A stretch of DNA of 64,000 nucleotides, from NCBI RefSeq assembly GCF_025060375.1, contig NZ_JANXCG010000015.1:1-64000 (forward strand), given 5' to 3'. Source of the DNA: Meiothermus sp. (GTDB lineage: Bacteria > Deinococcota > Deinococci > Deinococcales > Thermaceae). Every line of letters starts with the position of its first letter. The stretch's first letter is position 1. Under the pieces are notes generated by a model that saw nothing but the letters and a program-made list of their open reading frames with translations, was not told the DNA's origin and made no database searches. The position numbers were made by a program, and so were the translations under genes. Positions 34,141-45,041 of this stretch are shown in pieces.

Positions 34141-34352
34141 CACCTCATGTAAAAATCCCCGGCCATGCCGGCCTGGGGACGAAAGGTACACTTCCGCGGT
34201 TCCACCCCAGTTCCCGGGCTTTCCCGGGCACCTCTCGGTGCGCTGGCCTTGTGGCAAACACCGCCGCCCTTCACCCGGCCCTTGGCCACCCGGCTTCCAC
34301 CCTCCCGGGCTCGCTGCGGCTGGAACCAGGCTACTCCTGCGGTTCAGCGCAA
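34141..34352 (-). promoter_or_regulatory. T-box riboswitch of glyS
   Basis: The glyS leader contains GGGTGGAACCGCGGAAGTG, the T-box antiterminator sequence that pairs with the NCCA end of uncharged tRNA (core TGGAACCGCG at 34195-34204), followed by CTTTCGTCCCC and a terminator. Uncharged tRNA-Gly should stabilise the antiterminator and let glyS be transcribed. The stem I region lies upstream, but I cannot fix the GGC specifier by eye. This region accounts for most of the 422-bp gap between glyS and clpC. Confidence 0.85.
34151..34178 (-). terminator. T-box-controlled terminator in glyS leader
   Basis: CCCCAGGCC-GGCAT-GGCCGGGG with one bulged A, then ATTTTT on the minus strand. The left arm overlaps the antiterminator partner sequence, as required for a switch. 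Confidence 0.8.
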
Positions 34353-34357
34353 GGGAA

Positions 34358-34386
34358 AAGCTAACACAAATCACCCCGACGAGCAA
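34358..34386 (-). promoter_or_regulatory. glyS promoter
   Basis: TTGCTC, 17 bp, TAGCTT on the minus strand; predicted start of RNA is near 34351, giving a leader of about 235 nt that holds the T-box. Confidence 0.55.
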
Positions 34387-34536
34387 GGCCAAACCCAACG
34401 GAAGGGCCCGAGGCCCTCAGCAACGCTTCGTAACGTGCGGCGCAAACACCCAGGACAGACCCGCCATACTGTATCATTGGGGTAGGGAAGATCGCCGCGC
34501 CATGTTGACTCGTCCGACACACCAGGAGGTTCGCCC

Positions 34537-36738
<2,202 letters not shown>

Positions 36739-36760
36739 GGAGAGCTGACCGCGTTGGGCC

Positions 36761-37270
36761 TCACCTGAGCTGGGCAAGGGCAGCCCGAAGCTGCTCTGGG
36801 CTCATGTAGCCCCGCACCTCCCCCACCCGCTCGCCGCGAGCGTTGTAGAAAAAGTTGGAGGGGTAGCCGTTTACCCGAAGGGCCTGGGCCACCGCTCGCA
36901 GGGCGTCCTGATAGACCTCGGCGTGGGTGAAGCCCCGGGCATCGTGGAACTGGCGTACCAGAGCGGCAGGCTCGCCATCGTTGACGAACACAAAGCGCAC
37001 CTCCGGGTGGGCTCGAGCCACCGCCTCAAATTCCGGAAGCTGGCGCTGGCAGTAGCCGCACCAGGTGGCCCACACCGTGAGCACGGTGGGCTTGCCGCTC
37101 TGAAGACGCACCGGGGTGCCGTCCAGCCGGACCAAGGTAGCCTGGGGGAGGTCGCCAGCCAGCCCCCGGTGAGGGGCCGGGAGAAGGGCCAGGGCCACCA
37201 GCCCTCCCACAATCAAGCCCACCAACCCCAGCCGCAAGCTGGGGGAGAGGCCTGTAGGTATCTTCTCCAC
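36761..37270 (-). CDS. membrane-anchored thioredoxin-like (TlpA/ResA) protein
   Basis: 169 residues. One N-terminal helix (LGLVGLIVGGLVALALLPAP) is followed by a thioredoxin fold with the redox pair in VWATWCGYCQRQLPEFE and the cis-Pro region in VNGYPSNFFYN. Outside the membrane it would reduce disulfides, for instance in apocytochrome c or other exported proteins. It lies alone, convergent with clpC and divergent from the MFS gene. Confidence 0.82.
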   Translation of the reverse strand: MEKIPTGLSPSLRLGLVGLIVGGLVALALLPAPHRGLAGDLPQATLVRLDGTPVRLQSGKPTVLTVWATWCGYCQRQLPEFEAVARAHPEVRFVFVNDGEPAALVRQFHDARGFTHAEVYQDALRAVAQALRVNGYPSNFFYNARGERVGEVRGYMSPEQLRAALAQLR

Positions 37271-37318
37271 AACGCCAGTTTAGCAGGCTGGCAGGGGTGG
37301 GAGCGTATACTCTCCCCT

Positions 37319-38563
37319 GTGTCTGGCCCCCCTCCCATACCCCCTTCCGTCAGGAGGAATACCCTCCTGCTGGCCATGGTCCAGGCCATAAACGGAGCTG
37401 GAATCCAGCTCGTGCCCACCTTCGGGGCCATCCAGGTGGTCACCCTTCTGGGTAGCGCGGTCTTCGCCGGCCTAGCCACCAGCCTGATGGGGCTGTCCCG
37501 CGCCCTGACCGCCTACAGCATCGGGCAGTTTTCCGACCTTTGGGGCCGCAAGCCCACCCTGTACCTGGGCTTGTGGCTCACCCTGATGGGGGCGCTGCTC
37601 ATCGGCGGGGCAACCCTGGCAGGCTCCCTGGCCCTCTTTGCCCTGGGCATTCTCGTCTTTGGCACCGGGGTGGGGGCGGTACAGCAGATGCGGGTGGCCG
37701 CAGCCGACATGTACCCGCCCAGCCGGCGGGGGGAAGGGCTGAGCCTGGTGGCCATGGGTTCGCTCCTGGGCGCTGGGCTCTCCCCTATGCTGGTAACACT
37801 GGCGGAGTGGCTGGGGCGGAGGCTTGGGTTCAGCGAAATTGCCCTGGCCTGGCTGCTGGTGCCGCTTCTGGTGCTCCCGGGCTTTCTGATGGTGAGGGGC
37901 ATCCGGCCCGACCCGAAGCGGATAGCCCAGCACCTGGAAGCCTACTACCGCCCAGAAGACCTCCAGACCGGCCCCGACCCTACCCCGAGAGGGGAGCGCC
38001 AGGTCCAGCCGCGGATCGCCGCTCTCTCCTCTGCGGTGGCCGCGCAAGGCCAGATGGTCATGATGATGGCCATGACCGCCCTAGCCCTGAAGGCCCTGGA
38101 GTGCAGCCTGGCCCAGATATCCCTCTCTGTGGCGCTGCACGTGATGGGCATGTTCGCCTTCTCCTGGCCCATCGGGCGCCTTGCCGACCGGATAGGGCGC
38201 AAACCGGTGATGGGGGGCGGCCTCGCAGTGGCCGCCCTGGGGGCCCTTCTGGTGGGGCTGGGCCAGGGCTACGGGGCCATCACCGCAGGGACCTTTCTGG
38301 TAGGGCTAGGGTGGTCGGGGGCCTTCCTTGCGGCCAACACCGCGCTGGCCGATGTTACCCCCCCCGCCGAACGCGGGCGGGCCACGGGGGTCCTGGAGGC
38401 GTGGGCCAACCTTTCGGGAATGATCCTGCCTATTCTGGGGGGGCTGGTGGTGGAGACCCTTGGACTACCCACCTTGGGCTACTTCGGTGCACTCCTGGCC
38501 CTGCTCCCGCTGCCCCTGGTCTACCGCCTGAGGGAGGTTGCCCCAGGGGTATTTCAGCCTTGA
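37319..38563 (+). CDS. MFS transporter
   Basis: About 414 residues from GTG 37319; TATACT lies 7 nt before it, so the mRNA is leaderless and the ORF-track start at 36923 is antisense to the thioredoxin gene. Twelve hydrophobic segments are present, with the MFS loop 2-3 motif GQFSDLWGRKPTL and its repeat GRLADRIGRKPVMGGGL in the second half. The protein is a proton-coupled carrier, likely an exporter; no substrate can be assigned. Confidence 0.82.
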   Translation: MSGPPPIPPSVRRNTLLLAMVQAINGAGIQLVPTFGAIQVVTLLGSAVFAGLATSLMGLSRALTAYSIGQFSDLWGRKPTLYLGLWLTLMGALLIGGATLAGSLALFALGILVFGTGVGAVQQMRVAAADMYPPSRRGEGLSLVAMGSLLGAGLSPMLVTLAEWLGRRLGFSEIALAWLLVPLLVLPGFLMVRGIRPDPKRIAQHLEAYYRPEDLQTGPDPTPRGERQVQPRIAALSSAVAAQGQMVMMMAMTALALKALECSLAQISLSVALHVMGMFAFSWPIGRLADRIGRKPVMGGGLAVAALGALLVGLGQGYGAITAGTFLVGLGWSGAFLAANTALADVTPPAERGRATGVLEAWANLSGMILPILGGLVVETLGLPTLGYFGALLALLPLPLVYRLREVAPGVFQP

Positions 38564-38588
38564 CGCTGGGCGCCCAGGGCCTGAGATT
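38560..38588 (+). promoter_or_regulatory. candidate promoter of the helicase gene
   Basis: TTGACG, 17 bp, GAGATT, then 9 nt to the GTG. The MFS stop TGA lies inside the -35 box. The -10 is weak. Confidence 0.35.
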
Positions 38589-38597
38589 GGTCTTGGT

Positions 38598-40847
38598 GTG
38601 CTACCCAAGGAACTTGCCCCCTACCCCTCCTACGGCGACTGGCTGCGCAGCCTGGAAGGCTACGCCGGGCAGCTTCGCTTTGTCCGGCTTCTCCCCCCCA
38701 ACCCGCCCGCGTTTGTGGACTACCAAGGGGTTTTTGCCGGCCTGCTGGCGGCTTTAGGGCTGAGGCCCTACCCCCATCAGGCCGAGGCTTTCGCCCTGCT
38801 GGAAAGGGGGCGGCATGTGGTGCTGGCCACCTCCACCGCCTCGGGCAAAAGCCTGGTCTTCCAGGTACCGGTGCTCAAGGCCCTGATGGAGGGTGAAACC
38901 GCAATTCTGCTCTACCCCACCAAGGCCCTGGCCCACGACCAGCTCGAGCGGCTGCGCAGGATGGGGGAGGTCCTGGGAGTTGCTGAGCGCATCCACCCCT
39001 ACGACGGCGACACCCCCGCCAAGGCCCGCAGGAAGGCCTTGGAAGAAGGCCAGGCCCTGCTCACCAATCCGGACATGCTTCACTTCGGCCTGCTGCCCCG
39101 GCACGGCGAGTGGGCGCAGTTTTTAGGCCGGCTGCGCTACATAGTTCTGGACGAGCTCCACGCCTACCGAGGGGTGTTTGGTAGCCACGCTGCGCTCATC
39201 CTGCGCCGGCTTCTGCGGCTAGCCTGGCACTACGGCGCCCAGCCCCAGGTTGTCGCGGCCAGTGCCACCATTGCCAACCCAGCCGAGCATGCCCTGGGCC
39301 TCACCGGCCTGCCCTTCCAGGCCGTGGTGGCCCACCCGCGCAGGGCGGAGCTGGAGTTTGGGGTGTGGGTGCCCAAGGCGCTGGACCGGGAGGGGAAAAT
39401 CCGCCGTAGCCCCAATCTGGAAGCAGCCCTCCTGGCCCGTTCCATCGCCCAACAAGGCCTCCGGGCCCTCATCTTCACCAACGCTCGCCGCACCGCCGAG
39501 CTGGTGGCCCGCTACGCCGGGGACGACCGGGTGCGCCCCTACCGGGCAGGCTACACCGCACCCCAGCGCCGGCGCCTAGAAAAGGCCCTGCGGGAGGGCG
39601 ATCTGCGGGTCTTGGTCAGCACCAGCGCCCTGGAGCTGGGGGTAGACATCGGAGAGCTGGACGCGGCGGTGCTGCTGGGCTACCCCGGCTCGCTCAGCTC
39701 CTTCTGGCAGCGAGCCGGCCGGGCTGGCCGGGCTGGTCGGCGGGCGCTTTTGCTCTGGATACCCCGGGAAGACCCGCTGGACGCTTTTTTTGAGGCTCAC
39801 CCGGAGCTTCTGCTGGAAAGCCCACCCGAAGCAGCCGTCGCCGACCCCGAAAACCCCGTGCTTTACCCCCTTCACGCCCACTGCGCCGCGCTCGAGCTAC
39901 CCATCCCCCTCCGCTCCCCCTCCGATCCCTTCCACCGCGCATCCTCCGCGGTACCTCCGCTGGTAGAAAGGAACGGCCGGCTCTACTCTCCTAAGCGCAA
40001 CCCCCACCGCGAGCTAGCTTTGCGCGGGCTGGGGCAGAACTACAGCCTGCGCGATGCCAAGGGGAAACTCCTGGGCACCCTGGACGAGCGGCAGGCCTAC
40101 TGGGAGGCCCACCCCGGGGCGGTCTACCTACACCAGGGGGAAAGCTATCTGGTGCGCAACCTCGACCCCGAGAGGCGGGAGGTGGTGCTACTGCCAAGCC
40201 TGGAAGACTACTACACCGAGCCCCGGGCCCAGACCGAGCTGGAAGTGTTGGGTGGAGAGGAGGTGCTGCCAGGGGTCTGGGTCGGGGCGGTGGGCCTGCG
40301 GGAGCGGGTGGTGGGGTATGTCAAAAAACGCTACTACAGCGAAGCTGTGCTGGAAGAGGTGCCCCTGTGCATGCCCGAGCTCACCTTCCAGACCGAGGCG
40401 ATCTGGTTTCACCCCTGCGAGGGGGTTGCGGTGCCCAAGGAAGCCCCGAACGGCTTCACTGAGGCCCTGATACCCAGCGCCCTGCACGCCCTCGAGCACG
40501 CCCTGATAGGCCTGCTTCCCCTTTTTGTGCTAGCCGAGCGCCAGGATGTGGGCGGAGTTTCCTACCCCTTCTATCCCCGCCCCCTTCCCTCCGCTGGCGG
40601 GCCCACCATCTTCATCTACGACGGCTACCCCGGTGGAGTGGGCTACGCCCGAACCGCAGCGCGCCATTTTGCCCGCTGGGTTCAGGCCGCCCGCGACCTG
40701 CTGCAAAGCTGCCCATGTGAGGCGGGCTGTCCGCGCTGCATCCTCTCCCCAAAGTGCGGCAATGGCAACCAACACCTGGACAAAAAGGGGGCCTGGATTC
40801 TGGCTGAGGCCCTGCACCGCCGCTACCCCCCCCATCCCCCCAACTGA
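38598..40847 (+). CDS. DEAD/DEAH-box helicase with MrfA-type zinc C-terminus (DUF1998)
   Basis: About 749 residues from GTG 38598; the ORF-track start is 20 codons earlier. Helicase motifs are LRPYPHQAEAF (Q), ATSTASGKSLVFQ (I), YPTKALAHDQ (Ia), VLDELHAYRG (II, DELH), AASATI (III) and QRAGRAGRAGRR (VI). The C-terminal DUF1998 part holds CPCEAGCPRCILSPKCGNGN with five Cys, four of which should bind zinc. This is the layout of MrfA, which repairs mitomycin crosslinks in Bacillus, and of the eukaryotic Hrq1 helicase. DNA repair is the likely role. Confidence 0.85.
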   Translation: MLPKELAPYPSYGDWLRSLEGYAGQLRFVRLLPPNPPAFVDYQGVFAGLLAALGLRPYPHQAEAFALLERGRHVVLATSTASGKSLVFQVPVLKALMEGETAILLYPTKALAHDQLERLRRMGEVLGVAERIHPYDGDTPAKARRKALEEGQALLTNPDMLHFGLLPRHGEWAQFLGRLRYIVLDELHAYRGVFGSHAALILRRLLRLAWHYGAQPQVVAASATIANPAEHALGLTGLPFQAVVAHPRRAELEFGVWVPKALDREGKIRRSPNLEAALLARSIAQQGLRALIFTNARRTAELVARYAGDDRVRPYRAGYTAPQRRRLEKALREGDLRVLVSTSALELGVDIGELDAAVLLGYPGSLSSFWQRAGRAGRAGRRALLLWIPREDPLDAFFEAHPELLLESPPEAAVADPENPVLYPLHAHCAALELPIPLRSPSDPFHRASSAVPPLVERNGRLYSPKRNPHRELALRGLGQNYSLRDAKGKLLGTLDERQAYWEAHPGAVYLHQGESYLVRNLDPERREVVLLPSLEDYYTEPRAQTELEVLGGEEVLPGVWVGAVGLRERVVGYVKKRYYSEAVLEEVPLCMPELTFQTEAIWFHPCEGVAVPKEAPNGFTEALIPSALHALEHALIGLLPLFVLAERQDVGGVSYPFYPRPLPSAGGPTIFIYDGYPGGVGYARTAARHFARWVQAARDLLQSCPCEAGCPRCILSPKCGNGNQHLDKKGAWILAEALHRRYPPHPPN

Positions 40848-40952
40848 GGGAGCCCCTACGGGAAAGCGTTGGGATTCGGGAAGCGGCAAAGCGGCGAAAC
40901 CTTACGCGAACGCTTACCCAGCCCCGTGGGAAACCCTTTAGACTTAGGGGCT

Positions 40953-42266
40953 ATGGGCCTACCTTCCTTGCAGGACATCATCGCCGCCATCGCCACCCCT
41001 CCAGGCCGGGGAGCAGTAGGCGTCGTGCGGGTATCGGGCCCAGGCAGCCTGGAACTCGTTGGAAAGCTCTGGCAGGGAAAGGACCCCAGCCGGCTTCCGG
41101 GTGGGCGCTTCACCTTTGGTAAGGTCTGCGACCCCAGGAGTGGGGAGGTTGTGGACGAGGCTTTGCTTCTGGTCTTTCGTGCCCCTCACTCCTACACCGG
41201 CCAGGACAGCGCCGAGCTCCAAACCCATGGCTCACCCGCAGTGCTGCGGCGGGTTTTACAGGTGCTCTTCCAAAACGGGGCCCGCCCAGCGCAACCCGGG
41301 GAGTTCACCCTGCGCGCCTACCTGAACGGCCGGATGGACCTAGCCCAGGCTGAGGCGGTGCTTAGCCTGGTAGAGGCCGAGTCGGAAGCGGCCCGGCGGC
41401 AAGCCTTGCGGGGGCTCAGTGCAGGCCTCTCCAAAAGGATAAGGGCCCTCTCCGAGGGGCTGTTTGACCTTCTGGCGCACATCCAGGCCTGGCTGGACTA
41501 CCCTGAGGAGGGAGTGGAGCCGGTGGAGGTGGCCGTCCGGCTCGAGCCGGTTCTAACCGAGGTGCGCCGGCTCCTTGCCACTGCCCCTGCGGGTCGTATC
41601 GCCAGCAGGGGGGCCCGGGTAGCCCTGGTGGGCGCCCCCAACGCCGGCAAGTCAAGTCTACTCAACGCCCTTTTGGGCTACGAACGGGCCATCGTAACCC
41701 CCATACCTGGGACCACCCGCGACTACCTCGAGGCCCCGTTGGAGGTCGGCGGGGTACCGGTGACGGCGATAGACACTGCGGGGGTGCGAGAGACCGACGA
41801 TCCGGTGGAGAGAAGCGGGGTGGAACGAGCGCTGCAGATTGCCCAGGAAGCTGATCTGGTGCTCTATCTGGCCGACCAGAGCCAGCCCAAGCCCCCGCCC
41901 CCGCCCCTGCCCTGGCCCCGCACCCTCAGGGTGGCCACCAAGGCCGACCTGCCCCCGGCCTGGCAGGATGAGGCGTTTTTACCGGTCTCGAGCCTCACCG
42001 GAATGGGCCTCGAGGCGCTGCGCCAAGAGGTACACCGCCGGCTGCTGGGAGAAGCCCCTCAGGGCGAAATCTGGATTAGCAACGAACGCCACGTTGAAGC
42101 CCTGCGACGGGCCGAGGCCCACCTTCAGGCAGCTCTGGAAGCCCCTCTAGACCTGGCCGGGCTCTCAATTGAGATGGCCCTGGAGGCCCTCTCGGAAATT
42201 TTGGGCAAAAATGTCTCGGAGGAGGTCATCGAGCGGGTTTTCCGCAACTTCTGCGTGGGAAAGTAG
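40953..42266 (+). CDS. mnmE: tRNA modification GTPase MnmE
   Basis: About 437 residues from ATG 40953 ([29 protein letters not shown]). TAGACT lies 8 nt before the ATG, pointing to a leaderless mRNA and arguing against the ORF-track start 28 codons upstream. An N-terminal folate-binding domain is followed by a G domain within the helical region ([34 protein letters not shown]). The C-terminal RNFCVGK is the conserved Cys-x-Gly-Lys end. With MnmG it modifies U34 of tRNAs. Confidence 0.94.
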   Translation: MGLPSLQDIIAAIATPPGRGAVGVVRVSGPGSLELVGKLWQGKDPSRLPGGRFTFGKVCDPRSGEVVDEALLLVFRAPHSYTGQDSAELQTHGSPAVLRRVLQVLFQNGARPAQPGEFTLRAYLNGRMDLAQAEAVLSLVEAESEAARRQALRGLSAGLSKRIRALSEGLFDLLAHIQAWLDYPEEGVEPVEVAVRLEPVLTEVRRLLATAPAGRIASRGARVALVGAPNAGKSSLLNALLGYERAIVTPIPGTTRDYLEAPLEVGGVPVTAIDTAGVRETDDPVERSGVERALQIAQEADLVLYLADQSQPKPPPPPLPWPRTLRVATKADLPPAWQDEAFLPVSSLTGMGLEALRQEVHRRLLGEAPQGEIWISNERHVEALRRAEAHLQAALEAPLDLAGLSIEMALEALSEILGKNVSEEVIERVFRNFCVGK

Positions 42267-42269
42267 CCT

Positions 42270-42779
42270 ATGGAAGGCAGGCGCATCACCTCAAAACCCA
42301 GCCCAACCACCTACGCGTTGGCGCTGGGCCTCATTCTGATGGGTCTGGCCCTCACAGCCGTGTGCCTTTGGGCTTGGTTTCAGGGGGTAGAACCGCGCTG
42401 GTCGGTGGTGCTCTTCGGTCTGCTGGGGCTCTACACAGCTGCCCTGGGGGTAGACGAGGGATGGCTCTCGGGGCTCGAGGTCACCCCCACCACCCTGCGC
42501 GTGCGAAGCTTTGGCCGATGGAGCGAGTATACCCTGAAGGGGCTTGATGCCGCCGATGGCCTGCGGGACATCCTGGGTGGGGGGTGGCAGGTAGTGCTCC
42601 TGGGCCAAGGACGGGAGGCCATCCGAGTACCCCTGCGGCGCTACGCCAACGCCCAGCAGCTGGCGCAGGCCCTGCTGGACGCGCTCTGGATGCAAAACAA
42701 GGACCTGGTGGTTATGCCCCGGCTGGCCCACCGCTTTGGCCGTCCGCCCTTTGGCCTGCTGACCAGAAAGAGGAGCTGA
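42270..42779 (+). CDS. two-helix membrane protein with PH-like domain
   Basis: 169 residues. Two helices (YALALGLILMGLALTAVCLW and VVLFGLLGLYTAALGV) are followed by a soluble part, GLEVTPTTLRVRSFGRWSEYTLKGLDAA, that resembles a bacterial PH-like domain. No catalytic residues are seen. The gene begins 4 nt after mnmE and is followed by an antiporter gene 12 nt later, so all three may be co-transcribed. Function unknown. Confidence 0.6.
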   Translation: MEGRRITSKPSPTTYALALGLILMGLALTAVCLWAWFQGVEPRWSVVLFGLLGLYTAALGVDEGWLSGLEVTPTTLRVRSFGRWSEYTLKGLDAADGLRDILGGGWQVVLLGQGREAIRVPLRRYANAQQLAQALLDALWMQNKDLVVMPRLAHRFGRPPFGLLTRKRS

Positions 42780-42790
42780 AGCCTGGCCTT

Positions 42791-44365
42791 ATGATGAACC
42801 CCATGGAGTGGTTCTGGATAGGGGCGGCTTTTGGCCTGGGCTGGCTAGCCAACCGCCTGGGCTGGCCCCCGCTGGTGGGCTACCTGGGGGCAGGGTTCGT
42901 CCTCTGGGGGCTGGGGCAAAAAACCGGCCCTTTGCTGGAAAACCTGGCCGAAATCGGGGTTCTGCTCCTGCTCTTTACCGTTGGCCTCAAGCTGCGCTTC
43001 GCCAGCCTGGTGCGCCGGGAGGTACTGGGGGTAGGGGGGCTGCACCTCATCGCCTTTGCCCTGCTGGTAGGGCTGCTAGTTCTGGGCACCGGCCTCTCGA
43101 GCCAGGCCGCCCTCTTCATGGGCATTGGGCTGGCCTTCTCCAGCACCGTCCTGGCTGTAAAGCTCCTGGACGACCGGAGCGAGCTGAGCACCTTTCACGG
43201 CCGCATTGCGGTGGGCATCCTAATCCTGCAGGACCTGGTGGCCATCGGGCTAATGGCCTACGCCGGCGTCAAGAATCCCACCCCCTGGGCCCTCCTGCTG
43301 CTGGCCCTGCCCTTGCTGCGCCCCTTGGTGGGCTTTGTCCTGGAGAAAAGCGGGCACGAAGAACTCCTGCTGCTCTATGGACTGGGCTTAGCCCTGGGGG
43401 GGGGCAGCCTAGCGCAAAGCCTGGGGGTCTCCCCCGAGCTTGGGGCCCTGCTCATGGGGGCGGCGCTGGCTGGACACCCTCAGACCGCCGAGCTTTCCCG
43501 CACCCTATGGGGCTTGCGGGAAGCCTTCCTGGTGGCTTTCTTCCTGCAAATCGGGGCGATGGGCCTGCCCAGCAGCCAGCAGCTACCTCTGGCCGCCGGG
43601 CTAATCCTGCTGCTGCCGCTGAAGGCAGGGCTCTTCTTCCTCCTCTTTGTGAGCTTCGGACTGCGGGCCCGCACCGCTTTCGTATCCAGCATCTCCCTGA
43701 CCAGCTACAGCGAGTTCGCCCTTATCACCAGCGTAGCGGCGGTGGAGAGCCAGCTGCTGCCGGCCTCCTCGAGCCAGACCATAAGCCTGGCGGTGGCCCT
43801 GTCGCTGGCCCTGGCCGCCCCCCTCAACCGGGCCGTGCACCGGCTGTACCAGCGCTACGAACCCTTGTTGCTCCGCTTTGAGCGCAAAGGCCGCCACGCC
43901 GACGATGAGCCCACCAGCCTGGAAGGGGCCGAATGGCTGGTGGTGGGTATGGGCCGCACCGGCGGGGCCGCCTACAAGATGCTGGCTGGAAAGGGGCACA
44001 AGGTGTTGGGACTCGATGCCGACGAGGGCAAGCTCGAGTTTCACCAAGCCAAAGGCCGCAACGTCCGTTACGGCGATGCCGAGGACCCCGAGCTTTGGGA
44101 GCGCCTAGACCTCGCCGGTCTAAAAGGGGTTCTGCTCACCCTCCCCGATCTTGAGGCCAAGCTCCGGGCCGCTGAAGGGCTAAAGCGGCGTGGCTTTGAG
44201 GGCATCGTGGCCGCCACCAGCTACCACCGCGAGGAGGACCCACAGCTACAAGCAGCCGGGGTCACCCTCATCTCTCGCCCCTTCGCCGAGGCAGGGGAGC
44301 GGCTGGCCGAACGGGCTTTGGGGCTTAACCTGGTAGAGGAAGCCGAGGAGGGAAACCCCACCTAG
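42791..44365 (+). CDS. CPA2-family cation/proton antiporter with RCK domain (Kef-like)
   Basis: About 524 residues from ATG 42791; the ORF-track start overlaps the previous gene in another frame. It has 10 to 12 helices, with GIGLAFSSTVLAVKLLDDRSELSTFHGRIAVGILILQDLVA as the conserved CPA2 ion-path region. A TrkA-N/RCK domain starts at about residue 380 (AEWLVVGMGRTGGAAYKMLAGKGHKVLGLDADEGK), a Rossmann fold that senses NAD(H) or nucleotides. It exchanges potassium or sodium for protons. Confidence 0.82.
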   Translation: MMNPMEWFWIGAAFGLGWLANRLGWPPLVGYLGAGFVLWGLGQKTGPLLENLAEIGVLLLLFTVGLKLRFASLVRREVLGVGGLHLIAFALLVGLLVLGTGLSSQAALFMGIGLAFSSTVLAVKLLDDRSELSTFHGRIAVGILILQDLVAIGLMAYAGVKNPTPWALLLLALPLLRPLVGFVLEKSGHEELLLLYGLGLALGGGSLAQSLGVSPELGALLMGAALAGHPQTAELSRTLWGLREAFLVAFFLQIGAMGLPSSQQLPLAAGLILLLPLKAGLFFLLFVSFGLRARTAFVSSISLTSYSEFALITSVAAVESQLLPASSSQTISLAVALSLALAAPLNRAVHRLYQRYEPLLLRFERKGRHADDEPTSLEGAEWLVVGMGRTGGAAYKMLAGKGHKVLGLDADEGKLEFHQAKGRNVRYGDAEDPELWERLDLAGLKGVLLTLPDLEAKLRAAEGLKRRGFEGIVAATSYHREEDPQLQAAGVTLISRPFAEAGERLAERALGLNLVEEAEEGNPT

Positions 44366-44378
44366 GCCTTTTGGCTCC

Positions 44379-45041
44379 TCAGAGGGGCCGCCAAGCCCGC
44401 GTCCAGGCCTTCTTGCCCACCCCAGGCACCTTTTCGACCTCAAACCCCACCGCCGCAAGGGCGCGGCGCAGCCTTCCTGCCACCGAGTAGGTGGCCAGGT
44501 AGGCCCCGGGTGTGGCCGCAGCGTAAAGCGAGCGCAGAACGGGCAGCCCCCAAGGCTCAGGGTTGACCGCCGGGCTAAAGGGGTCCAGGTAGATGGCGCT
44601 GGCCCATTCCCGGGGAAAGGCGGCCTGGGTCACGTCCTCAAAGCGCACCTCGAGCCGCCCCCAACCCCCCTCCAGCACCAAAGGGCGAGGCCCGGCTGCC
44701 CAAGCGGCCCGAACCTCCGCCCAGACCCGGGCTGCCCCTCCCGTCAGTGGAGCCTCCACCCATCCGAGCACCTCAGCCTCCACCGGAAAGGCCTCGTAGC
44801 CCAGGTAATCCAGGGGCACCCCACGGCGGAGGCAGCTGTCCAGCGCCGCGCGGAAGTTCATCCCCAGACCGAAGCCCACCTCGAGAATCCGTGGAGAGGG
44901 GTGTTCGTGGGTACGGGTAAGGCGCAGGTAGAGCGCGTTGGCCTGGGTCCAGGCCCCATAGCGGGAGCTGTAGGCCTCCTGGAAGTGAGGGTGCACCAGG
45001 GTGGGCGAGCCATCCTGGGTAATCAGAAGCTCAGGCCTCAA
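44379..45041 (-). CDS. mnmD: MnmD-like tRNA methyltransferase (DUF752)
   Basis: 220 residues beginning at a TTG that overlaps the decarboxylase stop by 11 bp. LEVGFGLGMNFRAAL is the S-adenosylmethionine motif, VRFEDVTQAAFP holds an acidic site, and AIYLDPFSPAVNPEPWG is the DPFSP-type catalytic motif of MnmC1/MnmD. The enzyme methylates the 5-aminomethyl group of U34, completing the pathway opened by MnmE, encoded 2 kb away. It is the stand-alone version, without the FAD domain of MnmC. Confidence 0.82.
   Translation of the reverse strand: MRPELLITQDGSPTLVHPHFQEAYSSRYGAWTQANALYLRLTRTHEHPSPRILEVGFGLGMNFRAALDSCLRRGVPLDYLGYEAFPVEAEVLGWVEAPLTGGAARVWAEVRAAWAAGPRPLVLEGGWGRLEVRFEDVTQAAFPREWASAIYLDPFSPAVNPEPWGLPVLRSLYAAATPGAYLATYSVAGRLRRALAAVGFEVEKVPGVGKKAWTRAWRPL

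Noticed and set aside
42584-42790. Extended N-terminus of the antiporter in the ORF track
   Set aside because: It runs in another frame through the preceding membrane-protein gene; hydrophobic helices begin only after ATG 42791.
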